Below, one piece after another: positions 34,694 through 57,294 of a stretch of DNA of 64,000 bases. The stretch is taken from positions 3,534,001 to 3,598,000 of the forward strand of contig OY720103.1 in NCBI GenBank assembly GCA_963082875.1, in the 5' to 3' direction. Numbering within the stretch: position 1 is the first letter of the stretch; every line of letters starts with the position of its first letter. Source of the stretch: Corella eumyota. Lineage: Eukaryota > Chordata > Ascidiacea > Phlebobranchia > Corellidae. A program made the translations under genes and the position numbers. The notes below the pieces were generated by a model. It was not told the origin of the DNA. It ran no database searches and worked only from the letters and a program-made list of their open reading frames with translations.

Positions 34694-36003
34694 TATATTT
34701 TTTATTGTTATTATTTATTTTCTCTAAGTTACAATTATATGAAATTTTTTATCGATGTTATGTACCTAAATTTTACTCCGTTATGTTTCGTTGCAAAGGA
34801 TTAAAAAAATACTGCTTCTATAATTATAACTTTTTGTTAAATATTTTTTTAGATTGTTTTATGTAACTTTTTGTTACTATTTTAATAGTTTACTCGTTGC
34901 GCAGCCTAAGTTGCCATAGTTGTCAAATCATTAAGTCACAGTTTTATGAGTTTCAAGTTCCAGGTATTGGCTTTAGTTTTATGGTTTAGAAGATACAGAA
35001 TGTACGCTTGCAAGTTAATATATCTGTGTTCATTTCTATGCTTAAGTAGGTTGTAACTGTAAGCATTGGTATCCTGGACTAGGATAATTCAACAAGAAAA
35101 AACTAATATATTATACTTAGGGTGAAATGCAGAAAGTCCGATTGATTAACGCTAATCCAGGATTAGTTAATCGCCCGATTAACGAAACTCGTGATTAACT
35201 TTAATCGGTATGTAGAAACATTTTTAATCGCCGGAATAACTAATCCGGCGATTAACTTTAATCCTGGGTTAAAAATATCAACAATCAAAATATTTATGTA
35301 ATTTCTTTATGACGCGCTTGTGACGAACAAACAAATTGACGTAAACAATGAGATTGTATTACAACAATGCGACGGGAAAAAATGACAAAATCAATTTAAT
35401 GATTTAAATTTAATAATTTATGGCATGGTCATAAAATAATTAAAATCCTCATGTAAACATTAATACTTTTGGCATGTTTTAAATCATTAAATTGATTTTG
35501 TCATTTTTTCCCGTCGCATTGTTGTAATATTAATTGTATATCGTATTTATTATTTACTTTTATCAATGCGCGAAAAACCAAAATAAAAAAAAAAAAAAAA
35601 AAAACCTAATCCTTACTTTAATCCGCCGAATTCACCGGTTTCTGCATACCGATCAAAAATTAATCTTCGCTTTAATCGCGGATTAAAGTTAATCGCACTT
35701 TCTGCATTCGACCCTTAAAATACCAAATTTTTGTTTGGTTTTTGTACTTAATTTATTATTTAAATCGTTCTAGATTGATTTAAATATGATTTCTAGGGGT
35801 TTTAATTAACTTGATTGATTTTGAGGATAAAGTAATATTTTTATATTAAATATAAAAGTTCTGTAACGAAAACTGTCAAAAATCTGTCACTATCACTGTT
35901 TCTGGTGTTATTAAATTAAAATAGTTGAAAAACAACCTTTTTTATCTTAAATTTTAGTTATATTTGCAAGAAAAGCAGTCGTTTTTTCTAAAAAGATATT
36001 AAT
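34694..36003. other. Intergenic region with one MITE
   Basis: Between the fucosyltransferase and AIP genes, both on the plus strand. Apart from the Harbinger-like MITE at 35120-35714 I see only AT-rich sequence. Confidence 0.45.
35117..35717. mobile_element. Harbinger-like MITE with a nested perfect hairpin
   Basis: The 595-bp element at 35120-35714 is flanked by TTA on both sides (35117-35119, 35715-35717). The ends are inverted repeats, GGGTGAAATGCAGAAAGT at the left and GGGTCGAATGCAGAAAGT on the other strand at the right, continuing through many copies of TTAATC-type words. A TTA duplication with GGG termini fits PIF/Harbinger. Inside lies a second inverted repeat with 51-bp identical arms at 35358-35408 and 35478-35528. 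No transposase frame is present. Confidence 0.75.
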
Positions 36004-38499
36004 ATGGTAAAAATGGAAAAAGCACTAGATAAAGAACGAATAAGTAAGAAAATTATAAAGGAAGGAAACGGAAAAAGACCTTCTTTTAAAGACGGCTCGA
36101 AAACAACTTTTCATTTCAGAACAATAATTCCGAAAACGGCCGACAAGGTAAAAATATCCTTATACTAACTTGTGTTACCACGAATTTTATTAAAATGTTA
36201 AAACTTTTATAAATACCAATATATTTTCGGATCTCTATTAGTTTCGCACGCCCTACATAAACAGGGTGTGTAACCGAAATACGGCACATGTAATTAAACA
36301 AAGAGGTTGCATAAATTAAACCCTTACCCTAACCCTCACATATTCAGTTTACCCATTAACACATCTGACTCGTAAAGCGGACTAAGTTATACTCATTGAA
36401 ACATATTTCAACTAATTTTTAATGTCTGGTTGAACAATTGCCATACTTAGGTTATAACGCCTTGTTAAATTCGGGCGTGCGAAAGTAATAGAGATCCATA
36501 TTTTCTTATTCTTAACGTAAGTTAACTGCGTAAAAAAATTTTTTTCCTTACACTTTAGGATGAAATCGTTATTGACGATTCCAGGACATTTAAAAAACCG
36601 TTTGAGTTGCTTGTGGGAAAGAAATTTAAGTTGGAATGTTGGGAGACTTGTGTTAAAACGATGATGCATGGAGAGGTAGCGAGGTTTGCTTGCCCCATGG
36701 ATGCAGTTATGGATTACCCTACAATATCAAGAAGTCTAAGGGATTTATATCTTGGTAATTATAAGATTTTGGTTTTATATGTGGTTATTTTTTGCAAATA
36801 TTAAAAATTATGGATTGTTTTTGTTAAATTTTGTAAAAATTCGGTCGGTGTAGGAAAAGATATTCTTTAAAGGTATATTTAATTTTTTTTTTATATCTTT
36901 ATCCTTGATGTGAAAAGGTCTAATGCGCAACCTAACCATAGATTAACATTGGCAACTCCGACCCAGTCTCAAGTTGCTTTTAGTAGTTTGGGTTATAAAT
37001 TATAATTGCACGATAATTATGCTGCTGATTAAGTGCTGGCTCAGCAGGAGTTTATACCAGTTATAGCGCCTTACTCAAGGGCGCTACAGCATAAGAGCCG
37101 TGGGGATTGGAGTTTAAGGCTAACGAGACTTTATCAACAAACTATGGCTTTCAACTTTCCAACTAAATTTTTTTTTTCATAATTCATTTTAGGTAAGGAA
37201 CAAACTGGTCATAGCTGCGGTTTACATGCAATGCAAAATGGACTAGGTTACGACGATTTAAACGATTTACAAAGAAATATGAAACCACTTGACTTTGAAT
37301 TCGAGTTGCTTAAAGTAAGTACTATATTTTGTCAAAACATTAAAGCTGTTAAATGTATATATATACATTGATAACAAATTGTTTTGATCACAAAATTCTT
37401 TAGACAGAAGACGAAAATGCTTATGAGAAGGAATTATGGCAAATGGATGCAACTGAAATGTTGGACGGCGTGCCAAGGTTGGTTTTGAATAATTTTGAAT
37501 GAAATTTATTTTATAAACTTTTATTATTATAAATTTCGTTTTATAATGTTTTAGATATCATACTGAGGGAAATAAGTTATTTAAAGAAGGCAAAACTGAT
37601 GAAGCTGAAAAAATATATGCCAACGCAATAGGTTGTCTTAAGCATTTACAAATAAAGGTATGAAAGTTGTTTTTATTTTCAAAACAAAATAAAGATGCAG
37701 TTTACAGCTCTTTTTATTGATTTTCTTACTAAATATTAATTTTTTTCAGGAAAGGCCCGGAACAGAATCTTGGATAGAGTTGGACAAACAACAGATTCCA
37801 CTTTTGCTGAATTACGCTCAATGCAAATTACTACAAAAAGAGTTTACGGTCTGCATTACAATTTGCACTGAGGTGCTGGAAAAAATTGATGGAAATGTAA
37901 GTGATGAATATTAAAAACCGGCAGCGTGGTGTAGTGGTAAGAACACTTGCTACACCACACATGAGGTCGTGGGTTCAATCCCCACTGTTCTCATGCTGTA
38001 GCGCCCTTGAGTAAGGCGCTATAAACGGTGTGAACTCCTGCTGAGCCAGCACTTAATCAGCAGTATAATTATCAGGCAATTATAATCTATAATATCCTAA
38101 ACTGCCACAGGCAACTCGAGACTGGGTCGGAGTAACTCATGTTACTCTATGTTTAAGTCGCGCATTCGACTTTCCCACATCGAGGATAAAGATATATACA
38201 AAAAAAAAATCTTTATTTGATTTTTTTTTACATATGCTATGGTATCATCAGTGAATTGTAAATTATTTGAATTTTCACCTCAGGACAATGTTAAAGCCTT
38301 GTTTAAACGAGGCAAAGCACACGCTTATGTGCTGGACGAAAAGGAATGCCGACAGGATTTCGATCGTGCACTAAAGCTTGACCCCACTATACAATCTGCT
38401 GTGAACCGAGAGTTAAAAAATCTTAAAAATCGGCAAAAAGAGAGAGATGGAAATTTGTCGAGGCACTTGCTTGGCATGTTCGAGGAACCTTCATCATAA
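36004..38499 (+). CDS. AIP: AH receptor-interacting protein (FKBP-like/TPR co-chaperone)
   Basis: Seven exons (36004-36147, 36559-36754, 37193-37314, 37404-37477, 37555-37657, 37750-37896, 38284-38499) sum to 1002 nt, 333 residues; human AIP has 330. The N-terminal half is FKBP-like: GNGKRPSFKDGSKTTFHFRT, then PFELLVGKKFKLECWE. The middle carries GHSCGLHAMQ, matching AIP's CC-rich link. The C-terminal half has TPR repeats: YHTEGNKLFKEGKTDEAEKI, then PLLLNYAQCKLL and VKALFKRGKAHAYV, and a final helix. AIP binds HSP90 and keeps client receptors in the cytosol. AIPL1 is close kin, so this is best taken as the single AIP/AIPL1 ancestor-type gene. A polyadenylation signal lies at 38741-38746. Confidence 0.93.
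36883..37109 (-). mobile_element. tRNA-derived SINE, truncated copy
   Basis: Minus-oriented copy in an AIP intron (between the exons ending 36754 and starting 37193). It has the T-rich end, the TTTGGG/GCTGGCTCAGCAGGAG body and the GCGCCTTACTCAAGGGCGCTA hairpin region. The tRNA-like head beyond the GGGGATTG (B-box side) is missing. Confidence 0.75.
37918..38209 (+). mobile_element. tRNA-derived SINE, full-length copy
   Basis: About 290 bp in an AIP intron. The head starts CCGGCAGCGTGG and carries polymerase III box A (TGGTGTAGTGGTAAG) and box B (GGGTTCAATCC). The body has an inverted GCGCCCTTGAGTAAGGCGC hairpin, a conserved CTGCTGAGCCAGC block and GATAAAGATATATACAA before the A-tail. Seven copies of this family occur in the window. 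Confidence 0.85.
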
Positions 38500-39766
38500 A
38501 CTCCTGATTTTTGATCAATTATTCAAAAAGAATGGTCATTCAATCTACTTAGATTTCTGTATCTTAAGTCTGTGACTTTTTGAAGTTATAACTTCTATCA
38601 AAGTACAGTGATTAGCTGACTACCTTCTGATTGGTAGTCATTACCATATTTCTCTATGCTTTTTTAAGGTATTTTTTAGGAATATATACACTAACTAAGG
38701 TTAGTCTATATGTGGCAGCTAGTGTTACGTACAGCATAACAATAAAAGCATTTTATTGTTGGTTGTTGTATCATTGGACTTAGATGTATACTAACTTACT
38801 GCAAATAGTTTTATCTCTAATATAAATGCAGTATGTTATAATACATTTTGTTGCAATTTCTCTTACTTATTTTTAACCGCTTTTATATGTATCTTTTTCT
38901 ACCAAACCCTGGCATTTTTGCTTATATTTTTTATGTAAAATTCATTTTAAATGTATTATAATATTGGTATTAAAGCAGTGCTTTTTTGGGCTTTACAATT
39001 AGGATGTAATTGCCAGACTTTATTGGCTAAGCTTAATTAACTTAAACCTAACAGAAATTGCCACTTCTGAAGGTGCTACTTAACTAAATTAACCAGAAAA
39101 AACATTTATAAGCCAATAGGTAATTACTTTTATGTTTTAATAGTAATAATATAATTAGTTTTTTGAATTTTTGGGTTATTGATCATTTTTTTATGTTACC
39201 ATTATTTTAGCCCTAGCAATACTTGAATACAATATGGCACATTTTGAGAAACAACTAAATGCTTTTTTATATTTTATTTGTATTTTTTTACAAATATCTG
39301 ACAAAGCATATTTTGTCAATACAAAAACGACAAAAAAACATGATTTAAACTATATATAAAATTATAAGTAAAGTTGCAATATTATTGCAATTAGACTAAA
39401 AACAAAAAACCAACAAATAATTATTGATCCAGTTTTTTTTATCAATTGCCCATTATTTAAAATATAATACTATTTAGTATAATGTAATACTTAATCTTAA
39501 GATCGATATTTTTGCTTTGTTTGTTATAATTCTGGATGAATAAGCACCCTTTACCCTATAACAAACTCTAATTCTTCTTACGAAAAAGAAAAGGTATATA
39601 TATTGTTTTAAAGTATTTCATTTTTATAAGTTTAACCACTAAGCCCAAGCAATATCGTAACAGATAAGGTTCGTAAGTTCGCTATTAAAGCCATGTACAT
39701 TTTTTCACAAGTTAATTGCTTTAACCTGACTATGTATAAATGTCCCTGCTATGCCTAATAGATTGT
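38500..39766. other. Intergenic region between convergent AIP and CYSTM1
   Basis: AT-rich, with the AIP polyadenylation signal at 38741-38746. No other coding exon is seen. Confidence 0.45.
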
Positions 39767-40503
39767 TTAATCTAACAAGCAGCAGCATAGTAAAGCGGTA
39801 CAACAACCGATTAAAAGGCAGTCTGTGGCGTCGTCGTTATTATTTCTTCGTCTTTGATCATTTTCAACGTAAACTGAAAAACAAAACACGTAAATATAAG
39901 CGCTTTAAATCAAACACAAAAAAACAACAATGTGAAGTATAATAATGGCTGTATTATTCTCGTGACAAAATTGATTTATTGTCTTTTCTTTGTTTTTAAA
40001 AATATCGCGCAGCCTATTGTTATATTAGTTTTAACAAAGCGTTGTGGAAAAATAGTTTAATAAACTTTCATTACCTACATATAACTTATCAAGTAACAAA
40101 AACTTATTCAGCGTAAATACCAATACGTAAAATGACTCAAAAATGACGTAAACAGAAATCACCATGACGTCACAGTAAAGACATAAGCAAATTACTTACC
40201 AACGTTAGTCGGCTTTCCTTGTCTTTGACCGGCCATGTTTTGAGGGGGTGGATAACCCCCCTGCTGTGGGGGGTAACTTCCTTGTTGTGGGTACTCTTGC
40301 TGTTGTTGAGGTGGGTAGGGTTGTTGGGGCGGGTAAGCTCCCTGTGGTGGGTAACCTTGGTTGTATGGAGCTTGTTGGTAGCCTGGCTGTGGTGGGTAAG
40401 GGGCTTGTTGCATTCCTGCTTGTTGCATAGGGGGTTGGGGTGGGTAAGGTGGTTTCCCAAAATTAGGATCGTCAACCGCGTAGGGTGGGGGCGCCGAAGC
40501 CAT
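39767..40503 (-). CDS. CYSTM1: Cysteine-rich transmembrane module protein
   Basis: Two exons, 40503-40200 and 39873-39767, give 411 nt and 136 residues. Exon 1 encodes a Pro/Gln/Tyr-rich cytosolic part (PPPYAVDDPNFGKPPYPPQ and repeats of YPPQ). It ends at a consensus donor GTAAGT in phase 1. Exon 2, after the acceptor TTTTTCAG, reads VYVENDQRRR and then DCLLIGCCTALLCCCLLD before the stop. This matches the human CYSTM1 tail (VYVVEDQRR...CLTACWTALCCCCLWD). The Cys-rich C-terminus is a short membrane-associated module, likely palmitoylated. The protein is longer than human CYSTM1 (97 residues) through extra Pro-rich repeats. Its cellular role is poorly known. Confidence 0.88.
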
Positions 40504-43218
40504 GTTATTTATAAATTATTTCAAATTTTTTTGTTAAAAAATAAAACAATCAACCCTGATTTAAATCCTTATACTATTAAAAAAACAATCACTCAGTTAC
40601 TTAGTTATATGGTTAATAAACAACAAATGTATGCTTTAAATAATTGTATATTTTTGGATTTGTTTTAAAAACCCACTTGTTTACTAACTCGTTTAACATA
40701 ACTTCGATAATCTACTACTTAACTTGTTATTCAACTCAAAACAAGTTTTTTAACAATAAATATTAACCCCACATAATGTAATATGCTAACTTGAATCGAT
40801 TCGAAAAAATACGCTTTCGTTCCATCAACAAAGCATGAATAATGTATGCGGACAATAAGCTCTTCTCTCCTATTCATCGTAAAACTGAGCTCATTTTGAT
40901 TCTTTACATAGTAATTTAATCCACCGTTGCCATAATACTTTATAAATTGAAAATAACTAGGTTTGGTTTTAAAATACTTTTGCTAAAGTCAACACTGCTT
41001 AGATCTTGCCTAGAACTTAGCTTTACCATGTACAATGAAAACCTATCTACATAAGTTGGTCTGTATGGTGAAACTAACGTTACCCTAACTTTTTGAAACA
41101 ACCAGGAAATGATGACGCCATTTCCTGCCTAATTTTGCATATTTTCGTTGAACGATTTTCGATATTTGTTATTATAAACCAAAATAGCTTTTAAAACTAA
41201 CCCTCAGTTAACATAACAAAGATATTTGAACGTAAACTTTGTTCCTCCTAATTCTGTAAATTCTGTTATCTATATGGCACAGTTGAATAGGCTAATCTAC
41301 TACATGGGTCTCTAGTACTAAACTTCAAATGGCCAAGTTAAGTACTTGTATAGGCTCGTAAAGCGTCGTAAATAATTTAACTAAAGGCTTAACAGCCGCA
41401 CCAATTGAGTGCTGATAATTAGTCCAACCCAATAACGTACTGCAATAATTATTGTGTACGTTGAACTGTCTAACAAAATTGTTTTTTTAAACTGACAATC
41501 CACACTTCCAGCTTTAGGCCTAACTTACTTTGAGTACATACTTCATTCATTAGCTTCCTATTCTTAACTTTCACGTGACTATTGTGCGTCGTGACGTCAT
41601 CACCACGTGACTATAAGAACGTAGGCCATAAGTCGGTTTCTATGTATGTGTTAGAAACTACGAGAAAAGTCACATGAGCCAGTTTTAACTTTATGTTTGG
41701 CTTTAACACATATTTATAGCAGTTTTAAAAAAACAACTTAAACCCCTAGGCGTTTTCTAAAGTGAGTTTACTATTTTCTCCTATTTATTTTTAGATATAA
41801 TTACGCAACCCAAGCTTAAACTTAATTTGGTTAATCATTACCATCTACCTTGTCTAACATTACATACACTAGTGTATAGAATTGAAAGGGCTACTGGTGC
41901 ATTTGTTGTATTTGCTGTCACATAAAACTAATTACATTAAGCAGGAAGGGGTAACATGCATACGCATTTTAATTACCCACTTCCTTTGTAACTTGATTAT
42001 TCGTTCAACGTTATTTGTTTCAAACAATTCATCAAAATTTTAACAATAAATTACGTAATATTCATTTGCTAACTCACACTTGGTTGTTTTACTTTTGGCA
42101 TACACTTTAAAATATTTTTTTATTGGTATTGATTTTTTTTATTTTTTGTTGGTATATTTTTATAGAAATGTTATGCGGTTTTAGCTCATTTACTCTCTTA
42201 ATTTTCTTTAAATAACCTATTGGTTATTGAATTCTATTCTAACCGCATTTTCACCCATAATATTTTATTCTTTTTGTTGCCAATGGCCATTAAAGGGTTT
42301 AGCGATCCTACTGTAGACCACGTGACCTATTTCTGTTAGCTTATTGGATGATAAAAAATTTGATTGACAGACAAGCCTGGAAATGGCTCTGAAATTTTAA
42401 AGCACCGCCCACTACCTTCCTTTCTAGTTATTTTGGCCTGTTTAGTTTAAATTAAACAATTTTTAGGTAAATAACAGCGTAATACGATTAAATTAACAAT
42501 TAAAATCAAAAGTTTAGTTTTTTTAATCCATTTAATACGCACTTAGTTAAACCCGCTTGCCTTTTTGCCTACAGCCATATAGTTATACAGAGCTATGCTA
42601 GCAGTAACGATACTGACAATTTTGTCAGCCGTTTTTTAGTTTAATTAAACAGATAAACTATCCATTTTCTTTACAAAAATAAGTTAATATTTAAATGTTT
42701 TAGCTTTATATAGGTTTAAAACACTTAAATATTGTTAAAATATATAGCTTTCTTAAATCGGAAGACTGTTAGAAGCGCAAGTAGAGTTGCTACTGGCGGA
42801 TTGACACTAAACCGGGATGTATCCATCCACCGATACCGCCATTTAACCAAAGGTTAGTGAACTGATAACACCCAGTGTTTTAACATGGCCATGCTTGCGA
42901 TGCCTTGCGAACTGATTAACTACAATTAAATATGTTATACCATAACATTATAACAGTAAAGCCTCTGCACTTTGGCATGTAATTATAAATGTTTTAATTA
43001 AATATTGACTTAGTAAAAACAAGCCAGCATAAATACAGCATGGTTCAAATTGTGTAAATGCAATATAATTGTATTATAGTTTTTCTTTTTTAAATAAACC
43101 CTTTTTTTGAGAAATTTTAAGAATAAATTATATGTAATACACCGGCACCTATTCCTTTACAATATAAAGATCAAAAGTTTAATATGTTTTGTGTATTCTA
43201 GGAAACTTAAACTAAAAA
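40504..43218. other. Divergent intergenic region of CYSTM1 and the zinc-finger gene
   Basis: The 2.7-kb upstream region shared by the minus-strand CYSTM1 and plus-strand zinc-finger gene. It holds an E-box/CRE cluster at 41572-41611 and another CACGTGACC near 42319. A TTCTAG acceptor lies about 18 bp before the zinc-finger start. No coding exon is visible. Confidence 0.45.
41572..41611. promoter_or_regulatory. E-box / CRE cluster
   Basis: CACGTGAC at 41572-41579, TGACGTCA at 41592-41599 and CACGTGAC at 41604-41611 lie within 40 bp. CACGTGAC is a strong bHLH-ZIP (USF/MITF/TFEB-type) site and TGACGTCA a CREB/ATF site. It lies 1.1 kb upstream of CYSTM1 and 1.6 kb upstream of the zinc-finger gene. 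Confidence 0.4.
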
Positions 43219-55144
<11,926 letters not shown>

Positions 55145-55519
55145 GATCTTAGGTTGTCCCGAATTTTTTTTTTTAAGTTGTGTTTTTTTAACGTTTGTGT
55201 TATTTTTTGCCTTTGTTACACTGTGCATTTTTGTTCTCTTCTTAAAAAAAGCACCAAAAAACGTGTATTAATGTTTAAATTAACTCCTAGCAGTTATTAA
55301 AAGTTCTATAATGTCAATCGAACAAAGTACTATAAGCAGAGAAGTATCTTTTCTGTTATTAAGGATCAAATATTGAAAAAAATTAATAATCGTTACGTAG
55401 ATTTCCATTTGAAAACACTGAACTGCAATGAAGTACATAATATGTTTACAATTTGAAAGCATGCATGCACGTGGTATTTGAAAAAAATTCACCTTCTTCA
55501 GGTTTAAAAAGAATTATTC

Positions 55520-55722
55520 TCATACTGTAGGCTCTATAAACGGTATGAACTCCTGCTGAACCAGCACTTAATTAGCAGCATAATTATTGGGCAATCATAA
55601 TCTATAATATCCCAAACTGCCACAGGCAACTTGGGACTGGTTTGGAGTAACTGATGTTACTCTATGTTTAAGTCGCGCATTCGACTTTCCCACATCAAGG
55701 ATAAAGATATAATCAAAAAAAA
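55520..55722 (+). mobile_element. tRNA-derived SINE, 5'-truncated
   Basis: Body and tail only, starting CATACTGTAG and ending in an A-run, about 375 bp after the zinc-finger gene stop codon. Most of the GCGCC hairpin is deleted. Confidence 0.7.
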
Positions 55723-56389
55723 TCATATTTCGGATCAAATCATAATTTGTAACCTTCTGCCCTCGCTTACTTAAAGTTTAACGAAAACTTACATAAGTAT
55801 TGTATCAACTAATCATAACGTATCACACAATGCTTTAAGAATAATTCAGATTTCTGAGCACAATCGTAAGGATGATGACAAGGCAACAACAACATGTAAT
55901 TAATATGAAAAACTTGCTAATAAAACCTAAAGTAAGTAAATTTAACTTAAGGTAAATGCGTTAATATAGTCTTCTCTATATGAGAGCACATAAACTTAAA
56001 AACAAAGACAGTGTCTATCATTAAACAAAGATAAAATGTATTGACAAGAGCTATCGATTTGATGATGCAGGATAGTCGCCGGTTTTCTCTTGTTGATTTC
56101 GTAATAATGCTCAAAACGTTTCGCTTCCATACGGATGATCCCCATTGGAAAGAATGTAATACAGAACAATTCCAAGCGACGCTTACGTTATTACGTCAGA
56201 TTGCGTCGCTTACGTTGTTACGTCAGATTGCGACTGCTGATTAACTTGTTAACCAATGTATAGTCGGTTGCTAATATACATTTAACCACTAATTACTAGC
56301 ATCATAATATTAATATTAATCAGTGAGCAGCTAGTTATCAGAATTTTATTGTTTAGACCCTTACTCTTACATTATCACTATTATTTAAA
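55723..56389. other. Intergenic stretch before the giant inverted repeat
   Basis: AT-rich. An AATAAA at 55919-55924 could be a distal polyadenylation signal of the zinc-finger gene. The block CGCTTACGTTATTACGTCAG is nearly duplicated near 56178-56230. No gene is recognised. Confidence 0.35.
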
Positions 56390-57294
56390 TATTAATTTTG
56401 GTGGTAATGAAATTTGAGATGTTGCTCTCTGAAGATGTTGCACTCTAAAGATTTTGCTCTCTGATAATATCGCCCTCTGATCATGTCGTTTTCGCATGCT
56501 GTCACTCTCGGATAATAGGTAAGTTAAACTAAAACTATATTGGTTTATTTTCGTTTTAATATTTTTTAATGGCAATATTTAAGGTAATTCATGTTTGTTA
56601 CCTGTGTTTTTTAGTTATACAAACTATAGTTAATGCATAAATATATATATATTTTTTTATCTGTTGCTAAGCTTTTATTTTTTTAAAGATCGTATTATTT
56701 AAAACAAGAATAAGTGTTTTTCATTTTTTTAAATTTGTTTATTTCTTTGTAGTAGCCCCATGCTCCATGTTTGAGAGGATAGTCAAAAATTTTGTGGGGT
56801 TTTTGCTTATGTCCAAAAGCCCCAAATTTAAAGATACCTTTTTCATGGTATGGTGTTTTGTCATATTAAACCTACAGTACATTAAATATATATTTGTTTT
56901 ATTCAAAAAACGAAATAAATTTAAATTTGCAAAAAGTGAGAGAAAATGCTTTAAATGTCAAAAAATCAAAAATGCACTGGCAATTTAAAATAATAACATT
57001 TTGGTTTTTGATTGTATTTTTTTACCTTATGCTTACTTTTTGTAGAGTATGTCAACATTCTAGCTCAATCGGTTTACTCTGCATTTTGTTCAGCCTTTCC
57101 ACAATCATGGAGACAGTTTGACGAGCCCCAATTTGAAGAGACCCTCGTTTTACCATGACTGTTTGGATAACTGGAATAAAATAATCTTTCTCAATGCAGT
57201 ATTTCCATCATTTTTGATGGAATGGTCGTGGGTTAAATTTCTGCTGGTGCTAAAATATGAAATTGTTAAGATAACTCTGTAGTAAACCAAAACT
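56390..57294. repeat. Outer left flank of the giant inverted repeat
   Basis: Contains degenerate words of the type CTCTGATAATGTCGC (near 56410-56515), the same as those in the arms, so it probably belongs to the element. Its matching right-arm part would lie beyond the window end. No coding sequence is recognised. Confidence 0.4.

Noticed and set aside
36325-36345. Telomere-like CCCTAACCCT words
   Set aside because: Only two units, not a telomeric array.
37918-38209. Head region with polymerase III boxes as a functional tRNA gene
   Set aside because: The head is joined to a conserved SINE body and A-tail, recurs in several copies, and does not fold as a full cloverleaf by eye.
39751-39942. 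Plus-strand 63-codon frame
   Set aside because: It lies over the minus-strand CYSTM1 exon, which has a clear family match and good splice sites.
40219-40668. Plus-strand 149-codon frame
   Set aside because: It is the antisense shadow of the Pro/Gln-rich CYSTM1 exon.
56041-56244. 67-codon frame with a duplicated TLLRQIA segment
   Set aside because: The repeat is a short DNA duplication, and there is no family match or splice context.
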